Assembly (NCBI GenBank): GCA_951213105.1
Contig: OX578133.1
Coordinates: forward strand, 144,846,051-144,910,050
Source of the DNA: Amaurobius ferox
Lineage: Eukaryota > Arthropoda > Arachnida > Araneae > Amaurobiidae
Reading direction: 5' to 3'
DNA: 64,000 nucleotides
Below, one piece after another: positions 12,121-23,966 of the stretch. Every line of letters begins with the position of its first letter. The first letter of the stretch is position 1. The notes beneath the pieces are model-generated. The model had not been told where the DNA came from. It searched no databases and worked only from the letters and a program-made list of their open reading frames with translations. The position numbers were made by a program, and so were the translations under genes.

Positions 12121-13937
12121 TGGAAAAAAAACGCAATGATTTAACTGTTAAGGACAAAATTGACATTTTGAAACGTTTTGATAATTTACCCAAGATGAGT
12201 CAAAGAAATGCTGCTGCTGCACTAAAAATCTCTCAGCCATTACTCTGTAAAATGTTAAAGAATCGCGACGAGATTGAAGATAAAGCGCAGTTGAACGCAA
12301 ATTTGAACTGTAAGCGAAGACGTACTGGGAAATGTGGAGAAGTCGAATCGGCTTTGACACTGTGGTTTGCCAGGGGGCGCGGTAGCCCATTGGTTAGCGC
12401 GCTGGAGTTGCACTCGGTAGGCCCGGGTTCGATTCCAGGGACTGCCAAAACTGCCGCAGTGTTCATGCGGAGTACGATCACGTTAAACATGTGGGTCCGA
12501 AAGTCCTTCCGAGAGGTTGGTGGTAGGGGAAGGAGGGTACGGTCCCTGTGGATGCCTCCCCCACTGGGTTCCGGTCTAAATTGGGTGGCACTTCCCGACC
12601 GTCCAAACAGTTACCTTACACCTTTCCGGTAGGTCAGACGGTCTGGGTTTCAACAACAACAACAACAACAACAACTGTGGTTTGCCAATGTTAGGGAAAA
12701 GGATGCACGCATAAACGGTCCTTTAATGCGGCAGAAAGCTGAAGATCTTGCTTCTAAAATGGGCAAAAAAAATTTCGTCGCAACAGACGGGTGGTTTAAT
12801 CGCTGGAGGAAAAGGGAGAACATTGTGTTCAAACGTACCCATGGAGAAGAAAAGGATGCCGCTTTTCCAGCTGCAAAGGCATGGATTTCCGAAGAATGGC
12901 CGAAAATAATCGCTGATTATTCACCCGAAAACATCTACAATGCTGACGAAACTGGACTTTATTTTCGTGCCTTACCAGAGCATACATACCTGTTCAAAAA
13001 AATCAATCAAAGTTCAATTTCAAAAGAACGTATAACTGTTCTCTGTTGTGCGAGCATGACTGGAAAGAAGAAGAAACTCTTTGTTATCGGAAAAACCAAA
13101 AAACCAAGATGCTTTAAGGGTGTTAAAAAATTGCCTGTTGATTATGCTGCCAATAAAACAGCGTGGATGACAGTTGCTCTATTCAGCGAATGGCTTCTAA
13201 AGTGGGACAAAGAATTAGATCACAATATCGTCATACTCATCGATAACTGCAGAGCCCACGATGTAAATGTCACATTAAAGCATATCAAAATCATTCTCCT
13301 ACCTGCCAACACTACATCACTTATCCAACCATGTGACCAAGGAATAATTCGTGCAATGAAAGCGTATTACCGTGGAGAAATGCGCACTAGGGTTTTGGAA
13401 AATATGGAAGGTACGGAACAACTGAGTGCAAACGCGTTAGCAAAGAAGACGAATGTCCTTCAGGCTCTCCATCTTTTGACAATGTCGTGGGATCGAGAGT
13501 CCGAGAATACAATTAAGAACTGTTTCTCGGACGGTGGATTCGTTAAAGCGGACGAAGGTATGGATGTACCGGAATTCGATGAAACAGTACTTGTACCATC
13601 CGACATGACTGAAAATGACTTTGCAGAATGGATGTCTATAGATGAGAATGCCCAAGTGGCTACAACAATGACTGATGAAGATGTATGCCGAGCTCTATCG
13701 TGTTCTATCGAAGAAAACGATGAAAAAGCATCGGATGAAGATGAGGGCGAAGCTGAAAACCTTATTGAGAATCCTCCAACTGCTACTGAAATGAGAGAGG
13801 CTCTCCGTGTTTTGGGACTCGGGGTGCAACACAGAGGCACTGCTGGGGACTTTCGCGAACAGTACAGATATGAAAGTTTTATAAATAATTTGCTGAGACA
13901 AAATACAAGGCAGACAACTTTGAAAGACTTTTTTTAA
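12121..13937 (+). pseudogene. Tigger transposase (CENP-B HTH + DDE), interrupted by a SINE
   Basis: Transposase of the Tigger branch of Tc1/mariner. From the ATG at 12121: a psq-type helix-turn-helix (LTVKDKIDILKRF ... ISQPLLCKML), then a CENP-B-type second HTH (MRQKAEDLASKMG ... GWFNRW), then the DDE domain. All three acidic residues are visible: NADETGLYF, LIDNCRAHD and IQPCDQGI, with 30 residues between the last two Asp. The acidic C-terminus ends TLKDFF and a TAA at 13935. The reading frame is the same on both sides of the SINE; SINE plus duplicated site is 315 bp, but a stop inside the SINE (12630-12632) breaks translation. No other lesion was seen, so the gene was probably intact when hit. 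Confidence 0.92.
12373..12675 (+). mobile_element. tRNA-derived SINE, copy 1, inside Tigger transposase
   Basis: Flanked by the 12-bp target duplication TGTGGTTTGCCA (12361-12372 and 12676-12687). The head is tRNA-like: A box TAGCCCATTGGT (12383-12394) and a perfect B box GGTTCGATTCC (12426-12436). The body contains GTTCATGCGGAGTACGATCA and a GCCTCCCCCACTGGG block, and the tail is (CAA)n. The second copy (61061-61322, minus) shares the body and tail but has a different head. Confidence 0.95.
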
Positions 13938-14385
13938 TTGATCTATTTTAACGATTTGTTTAAAATAGTGTTTGTGTGAATCTTTTAAATCTTAGTGAAT
14001 CTTTTAAATTTGTAGTAGCTGCAAAAATACAGTAAATATTAATTTTTAAAATCAAAATTTTATGTTTCTGATACTTTTTGTTTATTGTTATCAATCGGTT
14101 ATTGTTATCAAATAGCATCTGTCCCAAAGCGATCACATTAAGCGGCACCTACTGTATTTCTGTTTGGTAAAGCAGAAGTTTTGACTAATGATAATAGCAA
14201 ATATTGATCTTTAATAAAAAATAAATATAGCAATGTATTTATAGATGTGAATATATCAATTTTAATATATACTTGCCAAAATGGTTGCTTTTTTTATTTG
14301 CCTAAATGATTGTTTTAATACCATATTTTGGAAAATATTTCTTCACAAGATTCATACCTATTTTTCAAAATAGGAAAAATATGCA

Positions 14386-14850
14386 TTATATAAAAATAAT
14401 TAAAAAATTAACCTTAATAAGTAACCAGAATATAAAAATAAGCTAATCTACTCAATTTAATATGCAACATTTAGAAGAAGGATGGGAAATTATACTAATC
14501 AGCTCTTGGCGATTCACTTGAACATATGCAAAAATTATTTAAAAATCAACCCTTAATAATAGCCAAAATATGAAAAAAAGCTAGTTTAGTCAATCTAATA
14601 TGCTATGCAACATTTAGAAGATGGAGATGAATGGAAAAGATACTAATGGACTCTCGGTGATTCACGGGAACATAAAGTGAATTGCGTAATCATGTTGTTT
14701 TTGCGAAAATAATTAAAAAATTATACCTTAATAATTAATCAGAATATAAAAATATGCTAGTTTAGTCACTCTAATATGCAATATATAGAAGATGGAAATA
14801 GATGGAAAAATAAATAATTGGCGATTCACGAGAACATAAACTGAATAGAG
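14386..14850 (+). repeat. three ~155-bp tandem units
   Basis: Units begin near 14386, 14525 and 14700. Each contains TTAATAA, CAGAATATAAAAA, CTAGTTTAGTCA, TCTAATATGCAA, TTTAGAAGATGG and GGCGATTCAC-GAACATA. Diverged, non-coding. Confidence 0.7.
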
Positions 14851-15182
14851 TTGTTTCAGCTGACGTCACACCGCCAAGCTGCCACCTGGCAACTGTTGCT
14901 GGTAGACATACAATGCATGTTTATTGGTTGAGTTTATAAATATACTCATGTGTATAGCATTATAAAAATTTATATTTGCTATTATGGCTACCGTCTGTGT
15001 TTTCATATCCAAAAATCGTTCTGATAGATACAGTAAATATTTTTTTAGATTCTTCACTGCATTAATTAGAGGAGATGAATCTAAAAAACGTCTTAGTGAA
15101 GAGTACCAAGAAAAGTAGCTGTTTGACATCAAAAGAGCTAGCTGAACTTATTGGAAATATAAAAATCTGATGTGAGCAGCAC

Positions 15183-15960
15183 GACTTTCCCTGCAGACTC
15201 ATATTCATGTTCTCTTTATTTCTTTAATAATTCATTCAATTGAGTTTAATTGCACAAAATAGCACCCATAATTATTTCAAATTACACTGAATTTGCAATT
15301 TCAATTCAATTTTCATTTGGTAATTGGACTTATTTTCAAAGGTGGAGTAGCGAAAAAACGAATCAAACCAAATTTTGAATCATACCAAAATCTAAGCAGC
15401 ACCAGGGTAACCCACAAGTGACTTATCGACCAACTTTTGTGAAATTTGGTTATTAGTTTTTCAACTAGAGGGGATACAGACAATGTTTAGGGAACATTTC
15501 GCAAAAAAATATAGGTTCTTTTTATCCCGAATCGTACCAAAATTAATCAGCATAATCAGGATAACCACAAGTGACTTATCTACCACATTTTGTGAAATTT
15601 GGTCTATTAGTTTTCCAACTGGAGTGGATACAAGTAATTTTTGTAGACCACTTCGACTTCGCAAAATACGCAGATTTTTTTTCTGAATTGTACCAAAAAC
15701 TAATCAGCACCAGGGTCACATTCAAGTGACTTACCTGCAAAATTTTATGAAATTTAATCCATTAGTTTTTGAGTTAGAGTGGATACATACATTGTACATA
15801 CAGACACAGAGACACACACTCACAGACAACACGCTAAAAATAGATTTTTCATATTCTAGAGGTCCCAAAACGTGTATATACATCAAAAACTCGAGTTGCG
15901 ATTTTCGACATGATTCCAATACTTTCCTTATTATACATTACCATGTATTGCAGGGAAAGT
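15183..15960 (+). repeat. repeat family C, copy 1, with ~150-bp tandem units
   Basis: Starts with GCAGACTCATATTCATGTTC, matching 63460 onward. From about 15385 it holds three tandem units (near 15385, 15530, 15690), each with CGTACCAAAA, TAATCAGCA, CAGG, CAAGTGACTTA, TGTGAAATTTGGT and GAGTGGATAC. Class unknown. Confidence 0.7.
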
Positions 15961-16555
15961 AAAAATAGCTAAGAGTATATGATGATCACTTTATTTTAGG
16001 TAATTATTACTTTTTTTCATCGTTACTCCATTTAAGAATTGTTTCTTCAGTAATGATGAACATCTATGTTGTGAACTGCAGTCATTATTTAAAATACTTG
16101 TCAATGATATATGAAACGAAAATAAGTGTGTGTTTGAAATTTTGAAGTGCTATGCATTGAATACGTATTAAGTTTTACACTTTTACAAATTGAATACGGA
16201 TCCTTGTTTCTTACTGATGCAATCTTTAGCACATATCGAGCTTTATGTCGATCAACCATATACTGAAAATATTTAGATAACAAATATTACTTAATGTTTA
16301 AATAAATATTCTTGACGCAATGTACAACGTGTATACCAATGGGCGATCTGTGGATTGTATGTCTACCAGCAAGTGTTGCCAAGACTCGTTACTAAAGGAA
16401 TGCCAAGTGGTTGAAACAGCTCTATTGTGCAGTTGTACTTATAAAAATAACCATTCAGTGATTTATACAAAATTTAACAACTTTTAAGAAGTACATTTAT
16501 TGTTACCATGAAAAAAAACCCAATGTTTTACATTCTAAGCAGCAGTAAATTATCA
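15961..16555. other. unassigned intronic DNA
   Basis: No gene or transposon end recognised between the family C copy and the ~57-bp minisatellite. Confidence 0.4.
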
Positions 16556-16865
16556 TTGTCACGGTGATTTGATTGGCATTACCATGCACGTGGCGTAAAT
16601 CCCCGTTGTCACTAATTTGATTGGCATTACCGTACGTGCAGCCATGAATTTCCCATTATCATGTTAATTTGGTTGGTATTACCATGCACGCGGCCGTAAA
16701 TCCCCATTGTCACATTGATTTGATTGCCATTACCAAGCACATGGCCGTGAATCCCCCATTATCACATTAATTTGATTGGCATTATCATCCATGCGGTTGT
16801 AAATCCCTGTTGTTACGTTGATTTGGTTGAAATTACCATGCATGCAGCCATAAATTTACATTGGC
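16556..16865 (+). repeat. ~57-bp minisatellite
   Basis: Five to six tandem units of the pattern ATTACCATGCACGCGG-CGTAAATCCCC then ATTGTCACATTGATTTGATTGGC. Units vary by several substitutions each. Confidence 0.85.
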
Positions 16866-17158
16866 CTTCACAGAAGACAATTTTCCATAAGAAACTATGC
16901 AAATTCTGTAACCTGCAGTCTGAGAAAATTTCCAGCAGAAACTACAGAAAATCTGTAGTAATCGGCATCTCTGTGGTCGGCAAGTTGAAAATTCATTGAT
17001 TTTTCCAGAATTCTGAACAAAAAATCACTTTTCCCTGCAATTTCCCTGACATTTTAGTCCACTTTCAAATTTCATGTAAATTCCCGGTTTTCCCGATTTC
17101 CAGAGTACGCACGAATCATGTACAGCTGCGGAAAAAAAAAAGCCCCACCCTCTGTTAA

Positions 17159-17848
17159 CCCTTTCGCGACAGCGGCATTCTGGAACTGCAGGAGCCCAAA
17201 GTACGGAGCGCTTCGCTTCCGAACTGTTCCCAGGAGACGTCAATTTTTTTGTGCTAAGCCTAACTCTCGAAATAAATTCACTAAAAATCACCAATTCAAC
17301 ACAGAAATCTACTATTTTCAGGAATAAAAGAAATATTTATTTTCTATTTGATGTATATTTTTCATACAAATCTGAATACAAAATACTCGTTAGTTGCTCC
17401 CATTCTTTTATCCGAAATAAAACAATAATAATTTCACTCCCTCTAAAACCTAAACAAAAAAAAATACTCTCTTATATTTCTATGATTCCCCAATGAAATC
17501 ATAAAGCTGAAATTAAAAAAAAAACCTGAAACTCAATTATAAAATTGTTGATGCTGCGAGAATTGCTCTGTCTGTTTATATTACAAAATCATGTTTCACC
17601 GCTCCAAATGGAGAAATAATTCATTGGATCCTCCTTATGCCAAGGTCATGTATCTGCAAAATATGTTGAAGTTAGTTCCATGGACAATTAACGCCATCTA
17701 GTAGACAAATTAAAATGTTCCATGTGAAAGCATGCATGAGTGCCACTTGCCGTTTACGATAAAGTTTCCTCCGTCACGAATGCATGCCGTCCGTCCTTGA
17801 ATGCAAGTTCGCAGCAGACACGCGGGCGTGCCAATCGTCTCAAAAGGG
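17159..17848. mobile_element. piggyBac-type MITE
   Basis: 690 bp flanked by TTAA on both sides (17155-17158, 17849-17852), with ends CCCTTTCGCGAC and CGTCTCAAAAGGG (inverted CCCTTTTGAGACG). TTAA plus CCCTTT ends are the piggyBac hallmark. It interrupts the left inverted repeat of the host element; the right arm of that element reads TATATCGAGTATCG where this arm reads TTAATCGAATACCG, giving a paralogous empty site. No transposase. Confidence 0.85.
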
Positions 17849-18209
17849 TTAATCGAATACCGTTCATCGTAGAGAAAATTGAAAGATACCATTCGATTAA
17901 GAATCACATCCTCTACAAATTAATGTGCGTAAAATTTGCAAAAGGGCCGTCTTCATATCTAAATGCGCACAAACTTTGAAATTTTCAATGGCAACACCCA
18001 ATTTTGATGTCACCCACAAGTTCTAGACCCCCAAATTAGTCCAAATTCAAATTTTCACAATGTTTCTATCTTTATATCCAAAGATATTCAATATTCCAGA
18101 ATGTGCAATTTTCGGGGATCAACTCCATATTGAAAGTCGCAATTTGAAGGGCAATGTTTCGTTGATTGACTACAGCACTGTTGTAAATTATTAAACTATC
18201 CTCTTGACC

Positions 18210-18466
18210 TGCAGCATTATGGCTTACCTCACAGCCAAAGAGTTGCAGGTTCGATTCCTGCATGAAAGAGTGAGCATTTTCATAGCTGGGTGTAGTGTTG
18301 TCTTGTGTGTGTGTGTGTTACTAAGGCAGTGGGCCTATAATGGGTAGGATTATGTCAGCCTCAAATAGGGCACGATTATTAGGGGTAAAAATCCATACTG
18401 GGTACGTTGCTAAAAACTAATGGGGCATTCGTGCCAGGGTCAATAAAAGAAAGAAGAAATAAAGAA
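18210..18466 (+). mobile_element. tRNA-derived SINE (second family)
   Basis: A-box-like TGGCTTACCTCA (18220-18231) and a perfect B box GGTTCGATTCC (18249-18259) within GCAGGTTCGATTCCTGC. These are followed by a (GT)n run at about 18303, a GGGCATTCGTGCCAGGG block and an A-rich AAAGAAAGAAGAAATAAAG tail. The body is unlike the (CAA)n-tailed SINE. No clear target duplication found. Confidence 0.75.
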
Positions 18467-19611
18467 GACTGAAATGTTTATTTTCAAATGTTATTTTATA
18501 ATGCTGTTTCAAAAACAATTTATGAGACTAACAAATATCTACAGATCATGAGACAAAACAACTCTGCTGGAACTTGGTGACGAATTTAAAAGTATCAATA
18601 CGCTATGCAACCTCTGTCAGTATCAATCACCACTTGAAGTCTTGTTGGTGTTTAGTATCACATAATTTTATAATTCGTTATTGTTTTATATAAATATTTT
18701 TTATTATAAATTATCACATTTTATGGGAGATTTCAACTCGCAGTAGTGCCGGAACTATTAATCGACAGTAACATAAGTAGATCCCATTTATAACAAGTTT
18801 TCATCCTTCAATACAGTAGCAGATTTACGTTGATTTGGTTGCATCTATACAACACTGCTTATACAACATTTTTATTAAATCTGGGTAAAAATAAATGCCC
18901 GTTTTCTTAAATAAATATTAACTTACAATTAATACAACTTTTTCAAATTAGTCATTTTTTTAAATTAATATACGACCCCTAAAATCATCGTGATGTTGAA
19001 TATTTAAACATTCAGAAAGAACTAGAGGGATGAAACACCTGAAATTTTACATTAACATATAAAACTCTTTGTGAATCGATTTTTATCAAAACATGTCAAG
19101 GTTTGTATTTATATTTTTTTTATTATTGATTTCATAATTAATATTTCATACAAACAATTATTTCCACAAAAATAAAAATCACGTAAATGTGTTTGGGTTG
19201 TTTAGTAGTAACGTCATAAAAATAATGAACGTGAGCAGATAATTATTACATAAGATATGAATGGAAGTCTTGGAAACTAATTTAACATGAGGAGCTCAAA
19301 ACTTTACATACTCAACTCAGAAACGCTTCACCTAAATGACTTGAAATTTGATATTACAGGTTAAATTTTGCTCTAGATTGGAACTAAGTTGTCAAATTTA
19401 GATGTTGCCATTGAAAATTTCAAAGTTTGTGGGCATTTAGATATGAAGACGGCCCCTTATGCAAATTTTACACACATTAATTTGTAGAGGATGTTATTTC
19501 TAATCAAATGGTATCTTTCAATTTTCTCTACAATGAACGATACTCGATATACAGAGGGTGGGGTGTGTTTTTTTTCCGCAGCTGTACATAATAAAATAAG
19601 ATGCTGTGGTT

Positions 19612-19920
19612 TTCTTTCTTTCTGCCTGTGCAGTCTGTAGCAGGAAATCTAAACATAATACAACGACGAAATTTGGTACAAAGGTACTTCAGGATCCAAA
19701 TAGGTATACCTCAGCCCTATTTTTTTTTAATTTTGAATTAGTGTTTTAGGTATTTTATGCTTTACTCTGATTTAGGTCGATATTTACACTAATTGATTCC
19801 CTTGTAACCTAAAATATTATCACAGAATTTCCATCTTGACACCATAAGAAAGATCAAAGAGTGTTATTTCAAGCAATGTTTGAACCAAATATGGGGAACA
19901 AATTCCTTCATATTTATTTA
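19612..19920 (+). repeat. repeat family B, copy 2
   Basis: Matches 880-1210 in order: GCAGGAAATCTAAACATAATA, AAATTTGGTAC, TTCAGGATCC, TTTCCATCTTGACACCAT. It lies about 100 bp upstream of family A copy 2. Confidence 0.6.
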
Positions 19921-21063
19921 TTTTTTAAATACATCATCATATCCTCAAAACCAAGATTAGCACAATTCTATAATTTGGCTAAAATATCCCCATATATATG
20001 AGAATTCTAACAGAAGAAAGATCAATCATGCATAAAGCAATGATTATGGAATACTTTCCAACTGCAATGCAATTTTATTTAAACATCTCTAAAATGCGAT
20101 ACTACAATAATTTATTATATTTGAAAACTTAAAACTTCATCGAAAAAAATGAACTTTATTTAAATGAAGTCATTGAAATATAAATCGCCTGGCTTTCTAC
20201 GTAAAAACAGTAAATATTTCATTCATCCACTTTTTTCCATTCCTTTCATTCATCACAATACTAGAATAATTTATTTTACTTAAAAACTTAAAACCATGAA
20301 TGTAAAAGTAATTTAACTCTATGCTTAAAACTTCATCGAAAAAGTCAGCTATAAAATCATCTGAGTCTCTATGTAAAATCAATCAATGTTTCATTCATAT
20401 CAGCTATATTGCAGACTTCAGAGCTAAATAATTTTGTGTTAAAGAAATTCAGCAATTCTTATACAACTCACAGCTTCATGTGTCTACATTCTCCATAAGT
20501 GAAAATTAAGCTTCGTTGTAGAAATAATCAAAGTTTGATAATCATTTAAACTCAAATATATTCTAATTGCGTTGTTTCAAAATACAGATACACAGAAATT
20601 AAGCAAAAATAAAGCGGTTTTAGGATGGCTACAACACTAAATATAAATTAAAAAGCACTTTAAAAATCATAATTTTGACACAAGATGGATGGCATTGATT
20701 GTTCAAACTTAAATAAATTGTAATTGCACTATTTCAGAATATGGATGCACAGAAATTAAGTAAAAATAAAGCTGTTTTAGAATGGATACAACACTAAATA
20801 TAAATTAAAAGGAACTTTAAAAATTATGATTTTGACACAAGATGGATGCCATATTTTATTTTGAAGTTGGTCACATGATCTCTTCATATGATATGGGTGT
20901 ACCAATTTTTTTAATTTTTATTTAAAAAACTACCAAATATATTTTGCTGAAATTTTTTTTATATTTTCTATGGAATAATTTGAATATTTCCTAAAACTTT
21001 CGAAGCAATTTGTGAATTTGTTTAAAAATGTTTGAAAAATTAGGTCCCATAGGGTTCAATGTA

Positions 21064-22546
21064 CACTTATAGATAATGAAAGTTGTGCACCAAGAAGAAA
21101 ACATGGTACAACTGCAAAATGATGTAAATAGCTAGAGGGCAGGCTGGTATGCAAATGATCCCAATCTGGTGTGATTGACCATAACCATACACCCGTGATT
21201 AGTGCTGCAAGCATGAGCCAGTGCAGTGGCCTTATAAACCGGCGTGTAGTCGACGCCCCATCAATGTGAGAAGCTTTGGCCGATGCAAGTATGAGTACAG
21301 AGTGAAAAGAATGGTGGGTAGATGCTAGAAATGTCGATATACACAACTAATGGACTTGGAGAGAGATCTGATCATTGGGTCAAAAACTGCAGGGTGGTCA
21401 GCACGCCAGATAGCCCATCATGTGGATCGTTCGGTCTATACCGTCCAACATTGTTGGAAGCACTGGTCACAGGACACCACTCAGACATGGAGGACCGACT
21501 CTGGACAGACCATGCATACCATGAGTAGAAAGGATCGAATGATCGTGTGGCAGGCATATATAGAGCCCAAGGTGACCCGATCTGTGATATAGGCACATGA
21601 AGCAGCTCCTGTGTGCTCACAAGTCATATCTAGATACCTGAAGGAAGCAAATCTGTGATCCCAGCATCTCTTACATATGCTGCTGTTACCACGGAAACAT
21701 CGGCGGCTCCAGTTGCAGTGGTGCTGGGCCAGAGCAACGTAGAGCGCCAGAGATTGGCGATGCGTGGATTTAGCAATAAGTGCCACTTCATTTTGGGAAC
21801 CAATGATCAGCGTGTCCAGCTGTAGAGGTCTCCTGCACAATGCTACAATCCCAACCTCATTATCGAGCGGCACACCAGCCTTACTGCAGGCATCATAGAC
21901 TGGGAAGTCATAGCCTATGACAGCCAATCCTAGTAGTGGTACCTGGAACATTGACGGGCCAGCAGTACATGAATGAGATTCTACAGCCCCATGTGCTCCC
22001 ATTTGTAGCTGGGATTCCAGGTGCTGCAAATCCAGACCACTCGACTGACCCAAAGGGTTTGTTGCAGCTGCTTAAGTGGTCGGGATTCCAGATGTGCAAT
22101 TCCAGCAGGAAAATGCCCGACCACACATGGCTTGGGTCGCCCAGGCCTGCCTGAGACATGTCCAGACACTGCCATGGTCCACCCGCTGCCCAAGCCTGTT
22201 CCCTATCGAGCATGTGTGGGACCAGTTGAAACGCCAGCTGTCTCATTGCCGCAATCTTCGGGATTTGGAATGCAATATCCAAAAGGTATGGACTCATCTG
22301 CGGCAGGACAACATCAAGTGTCTGTTCAACACCATACCAGACTATATTGCTGCTTGTATCGCAGCATGAGCCGGTGCAACGAGCTATTGAGGATGACCAG
22401 ACTGTAAACCACAGCTCTCTCTGTACGTATTCTGCTGCGCTGTTTTTGTGATCATGTATATCATTCATCTGCATCCTTTTATCAATAAAATTCCAGGTCC
22501 ATCCTATGCTTCCTTCTTGGCATGCAACTTTCATTGTTCGTGAGTG
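21064..22546 (+). mobile_element. Tc1-type transposon, copy 1
   Basis: 1,483 bp between TA dinucleotides (21062-21063, 22547-22548). The inverted ends start CACT and share AATGAAAGTTG and CCAAGAAG within the first ~35 bp. Carries a broken transposase (21350-22369). Insertion is confirmed by the unoccupied site in the other family A copies (near 6828, 59367 and 62877). Confidence 0.93.
21350..22369 (+). pseudogene. Tc1 transposase, degenerate
   Basis: The N-terminus has the Tc1 paired-like HTH: LIIGSKTAGWSARQIAHHVD then VYTVQHCWKHW. The C-terminus has FQQENARPH and PIEHVWDQLKRQL of the DDE domain, ending IAACIAA. The parts are in different frames with stops between them. The second catalytic Asp, normally in QDNARPH, reads Glu here (QENARPH, codon 22109-22111), with 32 residues to the Glu of PIEHVW. 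Not functional. Confidence 0.85.
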
Positions 22547-23144
22547 TATTTCATTTTTTCAACCAGGGTTCAATCCAAAACTGATTGGGTGACATTCATT
22601 TATATTCCCATAGGTCCCCCCCACAAACTGTCCAAACAACATACTAAACTTTTCTTTTGATAACATCATTTTCATGGCAATTATCGTGCGAACGGACAGA
22701 CAGACGGAATGAACAAAGTCAAACACTTTTCAACTATGTTGTTAAGTGTTAAAAAAGAAAATTATGATTTCATAAGTAGTTTCAATTTTTGTAATTTTTT
22801 AACTGATCTTATTCACTCTTTGCAATGGATTGTCTGCACATCAACACACTTTAACTGTTCCCCCTCTTTGGATAAGATCTATTTTAAAGAGGAGTAAATT
22901 AATGTGATGGATGGGGAGAACTTTCGGAGGGAGAGAGGTTTGAATCTTTTTCTTTCTTTCTGCTTTGTGAAGATAGGACACGTCCTGAAGCCATATAGTT
23001 CCTTTTGCATTTTTAAAAGCTGTCAAAATGCAGTACACTGGAAATATAAAAATTACATTGTTTACGGAAGATATAGGCAATTGTGATTATCATATTGCGA
23101 TTTGGAGATTATATTTGTATTGTGAAAATGACTTTAGTTCTAAA

Positions 23145-23940
23145 TGTTGGAAATAATCAATACATCGCGATTCACGTTCCCGTGAACGGGCGTTTATGCA
23201 AATTTAATATGAACGACTCTTCCCGTTCACCGGCGTGAACCGTGACGTTTTTCAACATGAGGTTTCATGCAAATCAGTTCTCAATGCGTACGCATCTGAT
23301 TTGCATATCCGGGGGCGTTTCCGGAACTGTCCATTCTCGGATATATAGGGCAGAGGTTTCTTGAAGCAAATCAAGAGGTCGATCGAGATCAGACAGATCG
23401 ATCAGATCAGACGTCTGAAGAAGTCAGACGATATAGACACTGATGGTCTGATGCAGGCAGACAGAAATGTTTTTGACAGAAGCACTGCGGAATATCTTTT
23501 GACGACGGTTAATAGTCGAAACGGATGCAGATGTGGTCAGTTTGGACCAGCATGTATTGAACGTTAAATTTACTTACAAACGTTCGGAAGCCGCTTTAAA
23601 TATTTTCCTGATGTTCTAGCCTTTGGTTTCCCTTTGCCAAGTGATGGTGGCTGAAATACACGCAAGTGATAGAGGTAGAATAGTAACTTACTAACAAATG
23701 CTTCAAGGAATCTCTGTGTAGTCATTTACAACTGAAAATCTTTTGTACATAGTATATTTTGATGTTTTACGGCATGGAAAATTACCAGGTACGTGTAATA
23801 CGCCGAGTTGTGTTTTTCACCAAATAAAGTGAACGAAGTTTTTCTTTAAAACTGGACTTGTGTACTTTCATGACCCAGCCAACACTTATTGACTCTGACA
23901 GTGCGTGCTTTGCTATCTTCAAATTTTAAATTTTCCAAGA
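23145..23940 (+). repeat. copia 5' LTR
   Basis: Begins TGTTGGAAAT; ends AAGA just before the primer-binding region. Contains three octamer motifs (23196-23203, 23267-23274, 23299-23306), a TATA box and AATAAA (23823-23828). A 67-codon frame at 23361-23567 recurs in the 3' LTR but looks like leader, not a gene. Confidence 0.95.
23340..23347 (+). promoter_or_regulatory. copia LTR TATA box
   Basis: GATATATA, 34-144 bp downstream of the three octamer motifs and about 480 bp upstream of the AATAAA. By layout it would start the R region near 23370. The 3' LTR has the same element with one change (TCGTATATATA). Confidence 0.7.
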
Positions 23941-23945
23941 GAAAC

Positions 23946-23966
23946 GGTTACGGGGCCAGTTCAAGG
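23946..23966 (+). promoter_or_regulatory. copia primer-binding region
   Basis: GGTTACGGGGCCAGTTCAAG directly after the 5' LTR. It resembles the GGTTATGGGCCC sequence after the Drosophila copia LTR, which primes on an internal fragment of initiator tRNA-Met. The tRNA assignment here is by analogy. Confidence 0.6.

Larger units (their letters stand above)
10814..14154 (+). mobile_element. Tigger/pogo-type DNA transposon with nested insertions
   Basis: Bounded by TA on both sides (10812-10813 and 14155-14156) with inverted ends: CAGTAGGTGCCGC at the left and its complement GCGGCACCTACTG at the right, matching for about 28 bp. Inside lie a solo LTR (10900-11711) and a SINE (12373-12675). Removing these with their duplicated target copies leaves about 2.2 kb, a normal Tigger size. 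It encodes the transposase at 12121-13937. Confidence 0.95.
17123..19584. mobile_element. TA-flanked element with ~188-bp terminal inverted repeats
   Basis: Ends are CAGCTGCGGAAAAAAAA at the left (TA at 17121-17122) and the complement at the right (TA at 19585-19586). The inverted repeat continues through CCACCCTCTGT and CAAACTTTGAAATTTTCAAT to about 18005 on the left and 19397 on the right. The left arm is split by the 690-bp piggyBac-type element; subtracting it makes both arms about 188 bp. The centre holds a SINE (18210-18466) and no coding sequence. The TA target suggests a Tc1/mariner-related MITE. Confidence 0.85.
20016..22750 (+). mobile_element. repeat family A, copy 2, split by a Tc1 element
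   Basis: Begins GAAAGATCAATCATGC and ends with the terminal hairpin at 22722-22750. An internal ~150-bp segment (AAGCAAAAATAAAGCGGTTT... ACAAGATGGATG) is duplicated in tandem at about 20550-20695 and 20705-20850, unlike copies 1 and 3. The Tc1 at 21064-22546 splits it at the TA in CAATGTATTTCAT; copies 1, 3 and 4 show the unsplit sequence. Confidence 0.8.

Noticed and set aside
23361..23567. 68-codon frame inside the 5' copia LTR, repeated at 29571-29777
   Set aside because: Identity of the two merely follows from LTR identity. It overlaps the putative leader after the TATA box and has no recognisable domain.
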